DNA of 64,000 nt from Marisediminitalea oceani (lineage in GTDB: Bacteria > Pseudomonadota > Gammaproteobacteria > Enterobacterales > Alteromonadaceae), in assembly GCF_003731635.1 (NCBI RefSeq), contig NZ_RCUA01000007.1:62124-126123 (forward strand). Direction: 5' to 3'. Below the pieces are notes generated by a model. That model worked only from the letters and a program-made list of their open reading frames with translations. It was not told the DNA's origin and did no database searches. The translations under genes and the position numbers were made by a program. Below are positions 8,706 through 17,764 of the stretch, piece by piece; within the stretch, counting starts at the first letter, position 1; each line of letters begins with the position of its first letter.

Positions 8706-10178
8706 CTATAAATCCTGGGCGCTGGCGCTAAATGTACCATCACCATTGTTGAGCCACAGGCGAGGAATAGCTTGTGCTGCGTCAGGATTTGTATCGGTAA
8801 GCTGTAAATCGTTGTTCAAATACAGATCCGGAAATCCATCACCGTTCACGTCTCCTGCGCTGGCACCATGAGTAAAGGTATTTTCTGAACCTAAAGACGC
8901 TTCCGTTGCATCTCTCAATCCCTCAACAGAATTTAATAACAGTAAATTCCGGAAACCCGTAAATGGCGAAAAGTCATAGCCGTGATCGGCAACGAATAGG
9001 TCGTCACTGCCATCCTGGTCAAAGTCTTTTACTATCCAGGCTCTGGCGTGTTGTACTGTGGGTTGTGCACCATCAAACAGATCGTTGGCAAGGGTAAAAT
9101 TACCGTTGCCATCATTGATTGCAAGGTAGACCGGAGTAGTCATGTCTTCATTCTGAACTTCCGCACCGTTATATATAGCCTCAGACATCACGAGGTCTTT
9201 AATGCCATCCTGATTAATATCCAGAAGCTGGCTGCCGCCACCGGCGGAGAGCGGAATATCAGAGTAAATCACCCTGAATGCAAGCTGGCCTGGCGAGCTT
9301 TCGTTAACAAAGGTAGGAATTTCCCGTTCGCCAAAGGTCGGGGAGACAACATCAAGCAAGCCATCAACGTTTAAATCACCCACTTCAACCCGCCAGATGG
9401 CAGCCGAGCTGCCGTTTACGAAGCCATTGGATTTGTCTGAGAAGTCCAGTGTGTTACTGGCGTACTGATTATTGTCGAGCGTATCAGTGATTTGAATAGT
9501 GGCCGGCGTAAAACTACCGTTTCCATCATTAAGATAAATCGTACCGCCCAAACAGCCATTCTTCTCTGATTGCAGTACTTCGCAGCTCGCACCATTTGGA
9601 TTGTAGGATAAGATAAAGTCCTGATTAGTGTCGTTATCAAAATCGGCAACAATGACCTCACCCCAACCAGTAAAGGTGTCATCGGCGATATTACCAGACT
9701 GCTCGGTAAACTGACCGCTGGCAGAGCCCAGTAATAATTTGAACGATGAGGAGCTGTAATCAGCTTCGGTAACCACCGCGATTAAATCTGCATATTCATC
9801 GCCATTTGCGTCTATCTGTGCCATGTGGATGGTCTGTTGACTTTCAGAAGCACCAGCCCACTCCACTGCGTTGTCGAGTTCAGCAAAACTGGCATTGCCA
9901 TCATTTACTAATAGCAGCGGTGTGCTGTAGCCCTGATCACTATAGGATGCGACCAGAATATCAACGTGGCCGTCACCATTTGCATCCATCATTAGTGATG
10001 ACAATACTTTTTGCGGCGCACTCCATTCAGGTGTTTCATTACCACCAGTGCTAGGCGGTGGTGCGGTAGTGCCGGAAGAGTCATCACTGCCACCTCCTCC
10101 GCATCCGCCGATAGAAAGTGATAGCAATATGCATGGCAAAATGGATTTTGGTTTTAACTGAGGAGGGAGTAACGACAT
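8706..10178 (-). CDS. Secreted FG-GAP/VCBS-repeat lipoprotein
   Basis: A 490-residue predicted outer-surface or periplasmic lipoprotein. The N-terminus has a signal peptide ending in a lipobox (LSIGGC, Cys 26), followed by a Gly/Ser/Pro linker. The rest is a string of at least seven Ca2+-binding DxNxDG-type loops (DANGDGHVD, DANGDEYAD, DFDNDTNQD, DLNVDGLLD, DINQDGIKD, DFDQDGSDD, DVNGDGFPD) at about 60-residue spacing. This is the pattern of an integrin-alpha-like FG-GAP beta-propeller. No catalytic domain is visible. Such proteins often act in adhesion or as scaffolds, but the role here is unknown. Confidence 0.85.
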   Translation of the reverse strand: MSLLPPQLKPKSILPCILLSLSIGGCGGGGSDDSSGTTAPPPSTGGNETPEWSAPQKVLSSLMMDANGDGHVDILVASYSDQGYSTPLLLVNDGNASFAELDNAVEWAGASESQQTIHMAQIDANGDEYADLIAVVTEADYSSSSFKLLLGSASGQFTEQSGNIADDTFTGWGEVIVADFDNDTNQDFILSYNPNGASCEVLQSEKNGCLGGTIYLNDGNGSFTPATIQITDTLDNNQYASNTLDFSDKSNGFVNGSSAAIWRVEVGDLNVDGLLDVVSPTFGEREIPTFVNESSPGQLAFRVIYSDIPLSAGGGSQLLDINQDGIKDLVMSEAIYNGAEVQNEDMTTPVYLAINDGNGNFTLANDLFDGAQPTVQHARAWIVKDFDQDGSDDLFVADHGYDFSPFTGFRNLLLLNSVEGLRDATEASLGSENTFTHGASAGDVNGDGFPDLYLNNDLQLTDTNPDAAQAIPRLWLNNGDGTFSASAQDL

Positions 10179-10432
10179 ATTTTACAGCCTTGTTTTTTAG
10201 ATAATCAGATGTTCCGATGATATTTTGTACAAACTTTTTTACCCTAGACCAGCCTGAATGGGGATTTGTTGTGCAAAAAAATAACTATGTATATTTATTT
10301 ATACGTAAATGGCAGGTATGTGATGCTGGTAGTAATTGTTATTGTTGGTTAACTGGATAATCTCAGGCGGTAGCAACAACGCGCGTAAAGACAACCTTGT
10401 TTAACATTACTACTACTCTCTTTCACGCATAG

Positions 10433-11686
10433 TTAGTTCAGATTTGTTGCATCATGCTCCACTCTGTTACGGCCATTGTGTTTGGCCTGATAGAGCAGCT
10501 TGTCGGCGGTGGTGAGCATGGCCTGAATATTATGATCACTTCGTGTGGTAAGTCCGATGCTGACTGTTACGTTTAAGGTCAGTTCGCCGAATTTAACCGG
10601 GTGTTCACTGATGTTATGACGTATATCTTTAAGTCGGCTTACTGCGTTGTGAGGAGTGGTGTCGGGCAAATACAGGCAAAATTCCTCGCCGCCAAAGCGA
10701 GCAATAATCACATCTGCACACATCACCGCGAGGCGGTTGGCTACCACTTTGAGCACTTCATCGCCGGCGTCATGGCCATGGGTGTCGTTAATGGCTTTAA
10801 AAAAATCTAAATCGAGTAACGCCAGCGCCTGATTGGCTGGCTGGTTGCGCTGCATTTTATTTACGGTATAGAAAAAGTGGCGGCGGTTAGGTAAACCTGT
10901 GAGGTAGTCGGTATTCGCCGTGCGTCTGATGGTTTCTACATTTTCCAGCAGTTCAATGTTCTGGTTTACCCGGCAAAGAAACTCTTCCAGGTGATAAGGT
11001 TTCCGCACGAAATCATTGGCACCACTTTTAATAAAGCGTGCCGAGAGCAGATTGTTGCGATCGTTAGCGATACCAATTATCGCCAGATCTTCCTTACTGT
11101 ATTGCTTGCGCAGCCAGGCAACAAACTGGGTAGGCGGCTTATCCTGAATATCACTGTCAACAAACACCAGCTTAATGTGACTGTGTTCATCGAGGAGGGT
11201 CTCCGCCTGAGCGGCGGTGGCACATTCATAGGTAATGAAGTTATGCCGGCGCAACAGGGCTGCCATGGCGGAGCGCTCATTGCGTTTGGGATTAATAACC
11301 AGCACACCGGTGGTTTTGTTTTTCTCAAGCCGGCCAATCAGCCGCATGAGGTAATCAAAAATCTGCGCGTTTTCTTTGGGAATATAATCTACTACATCCC
11401 GCGACAGCACTGCTTTACGAATGTCCTCATCGAGTCTGGCTGTGGTAACAATGGTGGGCAGGTAACTTTTTACAGCGAAGTCGATGGCCTCACCGTTGGG
11501 AGCATCTGGTAGGTCATAGTCGACAATGGCGCACAGATAGTCTTCCGGGTCGCTGTGAATAAAAATATGTTTGGCTGCAGTCAGTGAAGTGGCGAGTACC
11601 GGCTTTAATTGCGCCATTTCAACCAGCTTGGTCAGCAGGCTGATAGTACTCGCACTGTCTTCAATTATCAGCACCTTCTGCTGCAT
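10433..11686 (-). CDS. Response regulator with two receiver domains and a GGDEF diguanylate cyclase output
   Basis: A 417-residue cytosolic signalling protein. Receiver 1 (about residues 1-120) has the acidic pocket IIEDS, the phospho-acceptor in VDYDLPD and the conserved Lys in DYIPKEN. Receiver 2 (about 128-245) has VDSDIQDK and DFVRKPY. A GGDEF domain follows, with DYLTGLPNRR, LDLDFFKAINDTHGHDAGD and the active-site signature FGGEEF near residue 333. It should make cyclic di-GMP from GTP. The RxxD inhibitory site normally five residues before GGEEF is absent, so product feedback at that site is not expected. The gene starts 9 bp after the uvrD stop on the same strand. No partner kinase is nearby. 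Confidence 0.92.
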   Translation of the reverse strand: MQQKVLIIEDSASTISLLTKLVEMAQLKPVLATSLTAAKHIFIHSDPEDYLCAIVDYDLPDAPNGEAIDFAVKSYLPTIVTTARLDEDIRKAVLSRDVVDYIPKENAQIFDYLMRLIGRLEKNKTTGVLVINPKRNERSAMAALLRRHNFITYECATAAQAETLLDEHSHIKLVFVDSDIQDKPPTQFVAWLRKQYSKEDLAIIGIANDRNNLLSARFIKSGANDFVRKPYHLEEFLCRVNQNIELLENVETIRRTANTDYLTGLPNRRHFFYTVNKMQRNQPANQALALLDLDFFKAINDTHGHDAGDEVLKVVANRLAVMCADVIIARFGGEEFCLYLPDTTPHNAVSRLKDIRHNISEHPVKFGELTLNVTVSIGLTTRSDHNIQAMLTTADKLLYQAKHNGRNRVEHDATNLN

Positions 11687-11695
11687 TAATGCGTC

Positions 11696-13864
11696 CTATA
11701 TCACCTCTAGTTTGGCAAAGCTCAGTACCAGCCATTTACTGCCGAATTCATCAAAATTCACCTGAACCCGGGCATGATCGCCACTACCTTCATAGTTTAG
11801 CACTACACCTTCACCAAACTTGCGGTGTCTTACCCGCTGACCCAGTGAAAAACCACTTTGCTCCATCCGCTCATGGGACGCTGCATTGCTGAAACGACTT
11901 GTTACCGGTCTTGATACTGTAGACGTCAGACGGATTTCTTCCACACATTCGCTGGGAATTTCCCGTAAAAAGCGTGACGCTGTGTGATATTTTTCCTGCC
12001 CGTATACCCGGCGCATTTCGGCGTAGGTCATATACAGTTTTTTCATTGCCCGGGTCATACCTACGTAACAAAGGCGGCGCTCTTCTTCCATGCGGCCAGG
12101 CTCGTCGTTGGTCATCTGGCTGGGGAACATGCCTTCTTCCACCCCGGCAATAAAGACCAACGGGAATTCCAGACCCTTGGCGGTGTGAATGGTCATTAGC
12201 TGCACTGCGTCCTGATCGCCGCTGGCCTGGGTCTCACCGGCTTCCAGTGAAGCGTGGGCAAGGAAAGCCTGCAGCGGGGTCATTTCATCTGCTTCTTCGG
12301 GGATCACAAACTGCTTACAGGCGGTAACCAGTTCTTCTAAGTTTTCCAGGCGGGCCTGGGCTTTTTCGCCCTTCTCAGCCTGGTACATGGCATACAGGCC
12401 TGACTGATTAATGGCCTTGTTGGCTTGTTCTTCGAGCGGCTGGCCTTCAAATTCGTCGGCCAGTTTATTGATAAGCTCAATAAAGGCATTCAGCGCATTG
12501 GCGGCGCGGCCTTTCAGGCTGCCATCCTGCAATAGCTGTAAGCTGGCCTGCCACATAGAGCAATCCTGCAAACGGGTTTGCTCGCGAATGGTGGCCAGCG
12601 TGCGCTCACCCAAACCGCGACTGGGCGTATTGACTACCCGCTCAAACGCGGCGTCATCATGGGCGTGATTAACCAGCCGCATATAGCCCAGCGCATCTTT
12701 AATTTCCTGCCGTTCGAAGAAGCGCAGGCCGCCGTATATGCGGTAGGGAAGGCTCTGATGCAGCAAGGCTTCTTCCAGTACCCGCGACTGGGCGTTGTTG
12801 CGATATAAAATGGCCACTTCTTTTAACTGATTACCCTGGTTATGCCAGTCGGAAATCTGCGCAACAATAAAGCGGGCTTCATCGAGGTCGTTGAAACCGG
12901 CATAAATCGAAATCGGTTCGCCATCGTCGCCATCGGTCCACAATTCTTTACCCAGCCGGCCCTGATTATTATCGATAACCGTATTGGCGGCTTTAAGTAT
13001 GGTCGCGGTAGACCGGTAATTCTGTTCCAGGCGAATGGTTGATGCGCCGTCGAAGTCTTTCAGGAAGTGCTGGATGTTATCTACATTCGCGCCACGCCAG
13101 CCATAGATAGACTGGTCGTCGTCACCCACAATCATAATATTGTTGTCCTGATTACACAGCAGGCGTAACCAGGCGTACTGGATATTGTTGGTATCCTGGA
13201 ATTCGTCAACCAGCACGGCGCGGAAACGGCGCTGGTAGTGAGCCAGCACATCGGGATTCTTAACCCATAATTCGTGGGCCCGCAGCAATAGCTCGGCAAA
13301 GTCTACCAGTCCGGAGCGGTCGCAGGCTTCCTGATACGCGGCGTAGATATCGCGCATTTTCTGTTGGGTATGATCGCCGTGGGTTTCAATGTGCTGGGGG
13401 CGCAGACCTTCGTCTTTATTACCGTTGATGTACCACTGGATTTGCCGTGGCGCCCAGTGTTTTTCATCCAGGTTCATGGCCTTAAGCACCCGGCGCACCA
13501 GTCGGTATTGGTCGTCTGAGTCAAGGATTTGAAAATTTTCCGGCAGATTGGCTTCCGCGTAATGAGCCCGCAACAAACGGTGCGCCAGGCCATGGAAGGT
13601 GCCTATCCACATGGTATTTAATGGCCGGCCCATTACATGCTCAATACGCCCGCGCATTTCCCGCGCAGCCTTGTTAGTAAAGGTTACCGCCAGAATACTG
13701 TAAGGGGCGATATTCTCTACCTGCATTAACCACGCGATGCGATGCACCAGTACACGGGTTTTACCACTACCAGCACCCGCCAGTACCAGCATATTAGACA
13801 GCGGTGCGGCCACGGCATCGCGCTGTTTATCGTTTAATTCGTCGAGTAACTCAGAAACATCCAT
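11696..13864 (-). CDS. uvrD: DNA helicase II UvrD
   Basis: A 722-residue SF1A 3'-5' helicase used in mismatch repair and nucleotide excision repair. Seen: Q motif region LNDKQRDAVAAP, Walker A LAGAGSGKTRVL (near residue 30), DEFQDTN, VGDDDQSIYGWRGA, and the motif IV-VI regions LEQNYRST, TIHTAKGLEFPLVFIAG and EEERRLCYVGMTRA. The C-terminal tail ends in a Tudor-like segment (GQRVRHRKFGEGVVLNYEG), which in UvrD/PcrA proteins binds RNA polymerase. Length matches E. coli UvrD (720). The two-receiver GGDEF gene follows after 9 bp. Confidence 0.97.
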   Translation of the reverse strand: MDVSELLDELNDKQRDAVAAPLSNMLVLAGAGSGKTRVLVHRIAWLMQVENIAPYSILAVTFTNKAAREMRGRIEHVMGRPLNTMWIGTFHGLAHRLLRAHYAEANLPENFQILDSDDQYRLVRRVLKAMNLDEKHWAPRQIQWYINGNKDEGLRPQHIETHGDHTQQKMRDIYAAYQEACDRSGLVDFAELLLRAHELWVKNPDVLAHYQRRFRAVLVDEFQDTNNIQYAWLRLLCNQDNNIMIVGDDDQSIYGWRGANVDNIQHFLKDFDGASTIRLEQNYRSTATILKAANTVIDNNQGRLGKELWTDGDDGEPISIYAGFNDLDEARFIVAQISDWHNQGNQLKEVAILYRNNAQSRVLEEALLHQSLPYRIYGGLRFFERQEIKDALGYMRLVNHAHDDAAFERVVNTPSRGLGERTLATIREQTRLQDCSMWQASLQLLQDGSLKGRAANALNAFIELINKLADEFEGQPLEEQANKAINQSGLYAMYQAEKGEKAQARLENLEELVTACKQFVIPEEADEMTPLQAFLAHASLEAGETQASGDQDAVQLMTIHTAKGLEFPLVFIAGVEEGMFPSQMTNDEPGRMEEERRLCYVGMTRAMKKLYMTYAEMRRVYGQEKYHTASRFLREIPSECVEEIRLTSTVSRPVTSRFSNAASHERMEQSGFSLGQRVRHRKFGEGVVLNYEGSGDHARVQVNFDEFGSKWLVLSFAKLEVI

Positions 13865-14189
13865 AACAATACAAAAACACCTGTATTTTTATTCAGGCCA
13901 TAAAAAGCAAAGTATGCCATTAAAGCCTACTGCGTTAAACCGCGCTTGCACAATAATGGCGGATTATTGCCCGTAGCAACTTAATGAAAGTGATCCTGGC
14001 GAACTCCGGTCGGATATAAGGTAGTATTAACCTTCCGGTGTCGCAGACCGCGCTGAATTCTCCGGCTATCGCAATTTTTTCGGGTTACCTCTTGAATTGA
14101 AGCCATAAACCATTATGTTACCGCTACGCGCGTTGGCTGGTTTATTCTTGTTCAACCTTACCCGCACAGCAAACTAATTAGGAACGCCC
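13865..14189. other. Intergenic region between divergent uvrD and cysE
   Basis: 325 bp with no open reading frame I would support. A weak sigma-70-like pair for cysE is TTGAAT at 14092 and TATGTT at 14114 with a 16-base gap. I see no clear SOS box for uvrD and no repeat. Confidence 0.4.
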
Positions 14190-15005
14190 ATGCATGCACT
14201 GACCGATACCGCTGATTTTTGGCTGCAGCTAAAAAAAGAAGCGCGTCAAATTGTCGATGAAGAACCGCTGTTAGCGAGTTTTATTCATGCCTGCATTTTA
14301 ACCCATCATAACTTTGAGTCTTCGCTGAGCTTTATTTTGTCGAACAAAATGGCAGACGATGTGATGCCAGCGCTGACTATCAGAGAAATTCTGGACGAAG
14401 CCTACTTGCTGGAACCGGCCATCGTTGAGTCGGCTATCGAAGATATTCGCGCCATTTACACCCGTGACCCGGCGGTAACCAATTACCTTAATGTGCTGGT
14501 GCACTTCAAAGGCTTCCAGGCTGTTCAGGTGCATCGTATGGCGCACTACTTGTGGCAGCAGGGCCGGCAGCAACTGGCATTGTTTTTACAAAGCCGTAAT
14601 TCCGAAACTTTTGCAGTGGACATTCACCCGGCGGCCACCATTGGGAAGGGCGTAATGTTCGACCACGCCACAGGTATTGTGGTGGGCGAAACAGCAGTGA
14701 TCGAAGATAACGTGTCGGTTCTGCAAAACGTTACGCTTGGCGGTACTGGTAACGAGAGCGGCGACCGTCATCCTAAGATTCGTCAGGGCGTCATGCTTGG
14801 TTCTGGTGCTAAGGTGCTGGGCAATATCGAAATTGGCGAAGGTTCAAAAGTGGGCGCAGGCAGTGTTGTGCTTAACGATGTTCCGCCTCATGTTACGGTA
14901 GTAGGTGTACCGGCCAAAGTGGTGGGCCGTCCCTGTTGTCCGCGACCCTGCGACTCCATGAATCAGAATGTGCTGGAAGACAACGAACCCTACGAACAAG
15001 CTTAG
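14190..15005 (+). CDS. cysE: Serine O-acetyltransferase CysE
   Basis: A 271-residue enzyme that acetylates L-serine with acetyl-CoA, the first step of cysteine synthesis. The N-terminal helical domain (residues 1-140, including LTHHNFESSLSFILSNKM) is typical of the long CysE class. The left-handed beta-helix of hexapeptide repeats begins near residue 145 (DIHPAATIGKGVMFDHATGIVVGE) and carries the catalytic His/Asp pair. GVPAKVVGRP closes the helix. The tail does not end in the usual isoleucine that binds CysK, so complex formation with CysK is uncertain. A strong terminator follows the stop codon. Confidence 0.95.
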   Translation: MHALTDTADFWLQLKKEARQIVDEEPLLASFIHACILTHHNFESSLSFILSNKMADDVMPALTIREILDEAYLLEPAIVESAIEDIRAIYTRDPAVTNYLNVLVHFKGFQAVQVHRMAHYLWQQGRQQLALFLQSRNSETFAVDIHPAATIGKGVMFDHATGIVVGETAVIEDNVSVLQNVTLGGTGNESGDRHPKIRQGVMLGSGAKVLGNIEIGEGSKVGAGSVVLNDVPPHVTVVGVPAKVVGRPCCPRPCDSMNQNVLEDNEPYEQA

Positions 15006-15014
15006 CGGGCTAAT

Positions 15015-15048
15015 GGCTGATCGTTAAAAACGGTCAGCCTTTGTTTTT
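15015..15048 (+). terminator. Rho-independent terminator after cysE
   Basis: An 11-bp stem (GGCTGATCGTT with AACGGTCAGCC, one G-T wobble) with an AAA loop, followed by TTTGTTTTT. It starts 10 bp after the cysE stop. Confidence 0.85.
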
Positions 15049-15061
15049 GAACCTGAGCGGT

Positions 15062-15415
15062 TCAGCTTTGCGGTAACTCCCCCTTACCCAGCAAACAAAG
15101 CTCACAGTCTTTTACCGATAACGCTTTAGCGTACTCACTCTCGAGCCTGGCGTAGTCTTCCGCCGTGACACAATAAATCTTTTTGATTTGATGCTTTTCG
15201 ACCAGAGCAAGAAGCTCACTGGCATAGCGCAATTGCGCACCAAACATATAAGTACGGTGATGCCAGGGCTCTTCGTTCAGTACGTATAAGGGGGCGAACT
15301 TTGGTGAGTTGGTCAGATATTCAAGCAGTTGGTAAGAGGCGATATCAGTACCTACCGCAATCACAGGGAGCGGGGCAGGGCGAAACCATTGTTTTATAAA
15401 GTCCGGCAATCCCAT
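15062..15415 (-). CDS. Small Rossmann-like protein of unknown function
   Basis: A 117-residue cytosolic protein. The stretch LPVIAVGTDIASYQLLEYL resembles the first beta-strand, glycine turn and helix of a nucleotide-binding Rossmann fold. A later segment (IKKIYCVTAEDYARLESEYA) reads as a second beta-alpha unit. It recalls the CoA-binding-like N-terminal domain of polysaccharide epimerases, but the dehydratase part is missing. I cannot name a family with confidence. It is monocistronic and converges on cysE. Confidence 0.65.
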   Translation of the reverse strand: MGLPDFIKQWFRPAPLPVIAVGTDIASYQLLEYLTNSPKFAPLYVLNEEPWHHRTYMFGAQLRYASELLALVEKHQIKKIYCVTAEDYARLESEYAKALSVKDCELCLLGKGELPQS

Positions 15416-15628
15416 CAGAAAAGATTCTTAGTCTGAAGTAATGGCATCATAGCGCAAATTGCCTTGAGCAAAAGCCTTAATTATGCGGTACTGCCCATAG
15501 GTTAGTAGCTTGCTGCCTCTCTTTGGTGATTTTTTCATCCCTGACGTGATTTACTGAGTATAAAGAGTCGTTTATGCCAGATTATGATCGGTCTTATGGA
15601 CTCTATTTTTGTTGTTTAGGATTACACC

Positions 15629-16537
15629 ATGTACTTTTTTAAAAAACTTGGCGGGCTGATTTTGCTGACGTTGCTATGCAATGGAGGCCTGGCCGCGTCT
15701 GAAGATGCCGCTATCGAAGACTCGCCAAATCGTGATTTAACCGGCTTTGAGGGCCTGAATGGGCGACTCCCCCTTTGGGAAGCGGGGGTGGGCGGCGGCA
15801 TGATAGAGTCACCGAATTATCCGGCCTCATCAGAGCGCAATTTTGTAGCTCTGGCATTACCTTATGTGATTTATCGCGGTGATATTTTTCGTGTTGGCGG
15901 AAGAGGGGGAGCAAGAGCCGTATTCCTCGAAAATGACAGGCTGGAACTGGACATGAGTTTTGGCGGAGCCTTTGCAGCAGACAGCGATGACAATACCGTT
16001 CGCGAAGGCATGCCTGAGCTCGACTATCTGGTTGAGATTGGCCCGCAGCTGATCTACAAAATTAGAGACTTTTCTTTTAGCGGGGGCGGTAACTCGCGCC
16101 TGAATGCCCGGCTTCAGGCTCGTGCCGTCTTCTCTACCGATTTTGGCGGATTTGATGGCAGAGGATTTGTCTTTGAGCCGACCCTGACCTATCAGCAACG
16201 GGGCGTTTTCCTGCCAGATACAGGTTTTAGCCTGGCCCTCAGAGCAACCTGGGCCACCGAAAAGTTACATGATTACTTCTATGAGGTAACGCCGGAATAT
16301 GCCACAACGGTCAGGCCTGCCTACGATGCGCAAAGTGGCTACCTGGGCGCAGAGTTGTCGGCAGGACTGGCCTTCCCGGTAGTTAAAAACGTGCGGGGCT
16401 TTCTAACCACATCGGTACAATTTAATAGTGGTTCTGCGAATGAAAAAAGTCCGCTTTTTGAGAAAGATGTGACCTATAGTGTGGGTGTCGGGTTTGTTTG
16501 GCGTGCCTATAAAAGCGACGCTAAAGCCACCTGGTAA
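15629..16537 (+). CDS. MipA/OmpV family outer-membrane protein
   Basis: A 302-residue exported protein with a signal peptide (residues 1-23, cleaved near GLAA-S). The mature part has alternating polar and aromatic beta-strand patterns throughout and a C-terminal strand (YSVGVGFVWRAY) suited to an outer-membrane barrel. LPLWEAGVGGG..SPNYPASSERNFVALALPYVIYRGD is typical of MipA/OmpV. E. coli MipA links the lytic transglycosylase MltA to PBP1B; other members respond to osmolarity or toxic compounds. The role here is undetermined. AGGATT lies before ATG 15629 and a bidirectional terminator follows. Confidence 0.88.
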   Translation: MYFFKKLGGLILLTLLCNGGLAASEDAAIEDSPNRDLTGFEGLNGRLPLWEAGVGGGMIESPNYPASSERNFVALALPYVIYRGDIFRVGGRGGARAVFLENDRLELDMSFGGAFAADSDDNTVREGMPELDYLVEIGPQLIYKIRDFSFSGGGNSRLNARLQARAVFSTDFGGFDGRGFVFEPTLTYQQRGVFLPDTGFSLALRATWATEKLHDYFYEVTPEYATTVRPAYDAQSGYLGAELSAGLAFPVVKNVRGFLTTSVQFNSGSANEKSPLFEKDVTYSVGVGFVWRAYKSDAKATW

Positions 16538-16555
16538 AGCTGATAAAAAAGAAAG

Positions 16556-16578
16556 AAGCCGCTGACCGCGGCTTTTTT
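16556..16578. terminator. Bidirectional terminator between convergent genes
   Basis: A 7-bp GC-rich stem (AAGCCGC with GCGGCTT, loop TGACC) continues into a T-run on the plus strand and is preceded by an A-rich run that would be a T-run on the minus strand. It lies between mipA/ompV and the YcbL-type gene. Confidence 0.85.
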
Positions 16579-16588
16579 CTGGTAGACG

Positions 16589-17233
16589 TTAGCCAAATTT
16601 GGCGTCTGCCACAAATGGGTTGGTTGAGCGTTCGTGCCCAATGCTGGTGGTTGGGCCGTGGCCGGGGTATACCGTCATTTCATCTGGCAGTGTGAAGAGC
16701 TTTTCACGGATCGCTTCAATTAATTGCTGGTGGTTGCCCTGAGGGAAGTCAGTACGGCCAATTGAACCAGCAAAAATAATATCGCCCACAATCACTTTAT
16801 TGCTGCTGCGTTCAACCAGAGCAACGTGGCCTGGGGTGTGCCCGGGACAGTGCAGAATTTCCAGCTTCAGGTTGCCCACCGAAATGGTATCGTCCTCGGT
16901 TAACCACTGGTTAGGGCTGAAAGGCTGGGCCGGTGGAAAGCCAAACATCTGGCTCTGTTGCATCAGCGCATCTAGCCAGAACTTGTCGCCAATGTGCGGG
17001 CCAATGATTGGCACGTTGTAATGGGCGGCCACAGCGGTAGTGCCGCCAACATGGTCGAGATGCCCATGGGTGAGAATAATTTTTTCGATGGTAACCTGTT
17101 GCTCGGTGACCGCTTTATAAAGCTTTTCTTCATCACCGCCCGGGTCGACCAGCGCACCTTTCATGGTGTCGGGATCCCAGATTAATGAGCAGTTCTGAGC
17201 AAACGGGGTAACAGGAATAACAAGTATTTTCAC
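16589..17233 (-). CDS. YcbL-type metallo-beta-lactamase-fold hydrolase (glyoxalase II-like)
   Basis: A 214-residue cytosolic hydrolase. The zinc motif THGHLDHVGG is near residue 55; HCPGHTPGHV near 129 and GDIIFAGSIGRTDFP near 150 supply further ligands, and YPGHGP near 193 is the last His. Length and motifs match E. coli YcbL (215), which can act on S-lactoylglutathione as a type II glyoxalase. The extra C-terminal glutathione-binding domain of GloB is absent. Substrate in vivo is uncertain. Confidence 0.9.
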   Translation of the reverse strand: MKILVIPVTPFAQNCSLIWDPDTMKGALVDPGGDEEKLYKAVTEQQVTIEKIILTHGHLDHVGGTTAVAAHYNVPIIGPHIGDKFWLDALMQQSQMFGFPPAQPFSPNQWLTEDDTISVGNLKLEILHCPGHTPGHVALVERSSNKVIVGDIIFAGSIGRTDFPQGNHQQLIEAIREKLFTLPDEMTVYPGHGPTTSIGHERSTNPFVADAKFG

Positions 17234-17478
17234 AATCGTATCTGGCCAGGAAATTTGTTGTTATGTTAGCAGGAATTATTCGTCGATGTCACAATCAGGC
17301 ACGCCTCTGACCGTGAACAGTTGGTGCATTGATTTTCTGAGAATTTTTAAGTTATTTATACTTAAGTTCAATAAGTCAGAGTTTGTCTGACTATACCTGA
17401 TTATCCGTATCAATATGCACCTCTTCCGGCCACTGCAAATATAATAATGATGAAATTTATCGTATGCAGGAGACGAAA

Positions 17479-17700
17479 GTGGACGTTTCTCGGGAAGATC
17501 TCAAGATCATCATTATGGATTTGCTCGACGCTGGCCAGTTTATCAGTGACGAGTCGTTTAACACGGCTTGTGAGTGCAGTGTGTGCAAAGAAAAAGCAGT
17601 AAAGGTGGGGTTGGATATAGTGCATAAAGAAGACTGTCCGGTAGGACGGGCTTGTGATGCACTGGGGTATGTTTTCAGGGGCTTTGCCAAAGAAGCCTGA
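17479..17700 (+). CDS. Small cysteine-containing protein of unknown function
   Basis: A protein of about 73 residues. I place the start at GTG 17479 because AGGAG (17468-17472) lies six bases before it. The in-frame ATG at 17464 lies before this ribosome site and has none of its own. Seen: a helical N-terminus rich in acid and hydrophobic residues (VSREDLKIIIMDLLDAG), then CECSVC and a later Cys in KEDCPVGRACDALG. The five cysteines could bind metal or form disulfides. No signal peptide. It has its own terminator and probably its own promoter. I do not recognise a named family. Confidence 0.65.
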   Translation: MDVSREDLKIIIMDLLDAGQFISDESFNTACECSVCKEKAVKVGLDIVHKEDCPVGRACDALGYVFRGFAKEA

Positions 17701-17718
17701 GTTATCGTGGTGTGATTT

Positions 17719-17748
17719 AAAAAGGGCTGTGTGATCACAGCCCTTTTT
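17719..17748. terminator. Strong bidirectional terminator
   Basis: A 13-bp perfect stem (A-tract, GGGCTGTG / CACAGCCC, T-tract) with loop TGAT. It ends the 73-residue gene and, on the other strand, the subtilase gene whose stop lies at 17765. Confidence 0.93.
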
Positions 17749-17764
17749 CGTTATCCCGGTGTCG

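Noticed and set aside
17410..17738. Minus-strand open frames of 71 and 93 residues over the small cysteine gene
   Set aside because: The plus-strand frame has a good ribosome site, a matching terminator and sensible amino-acid use; the minus frames have none.
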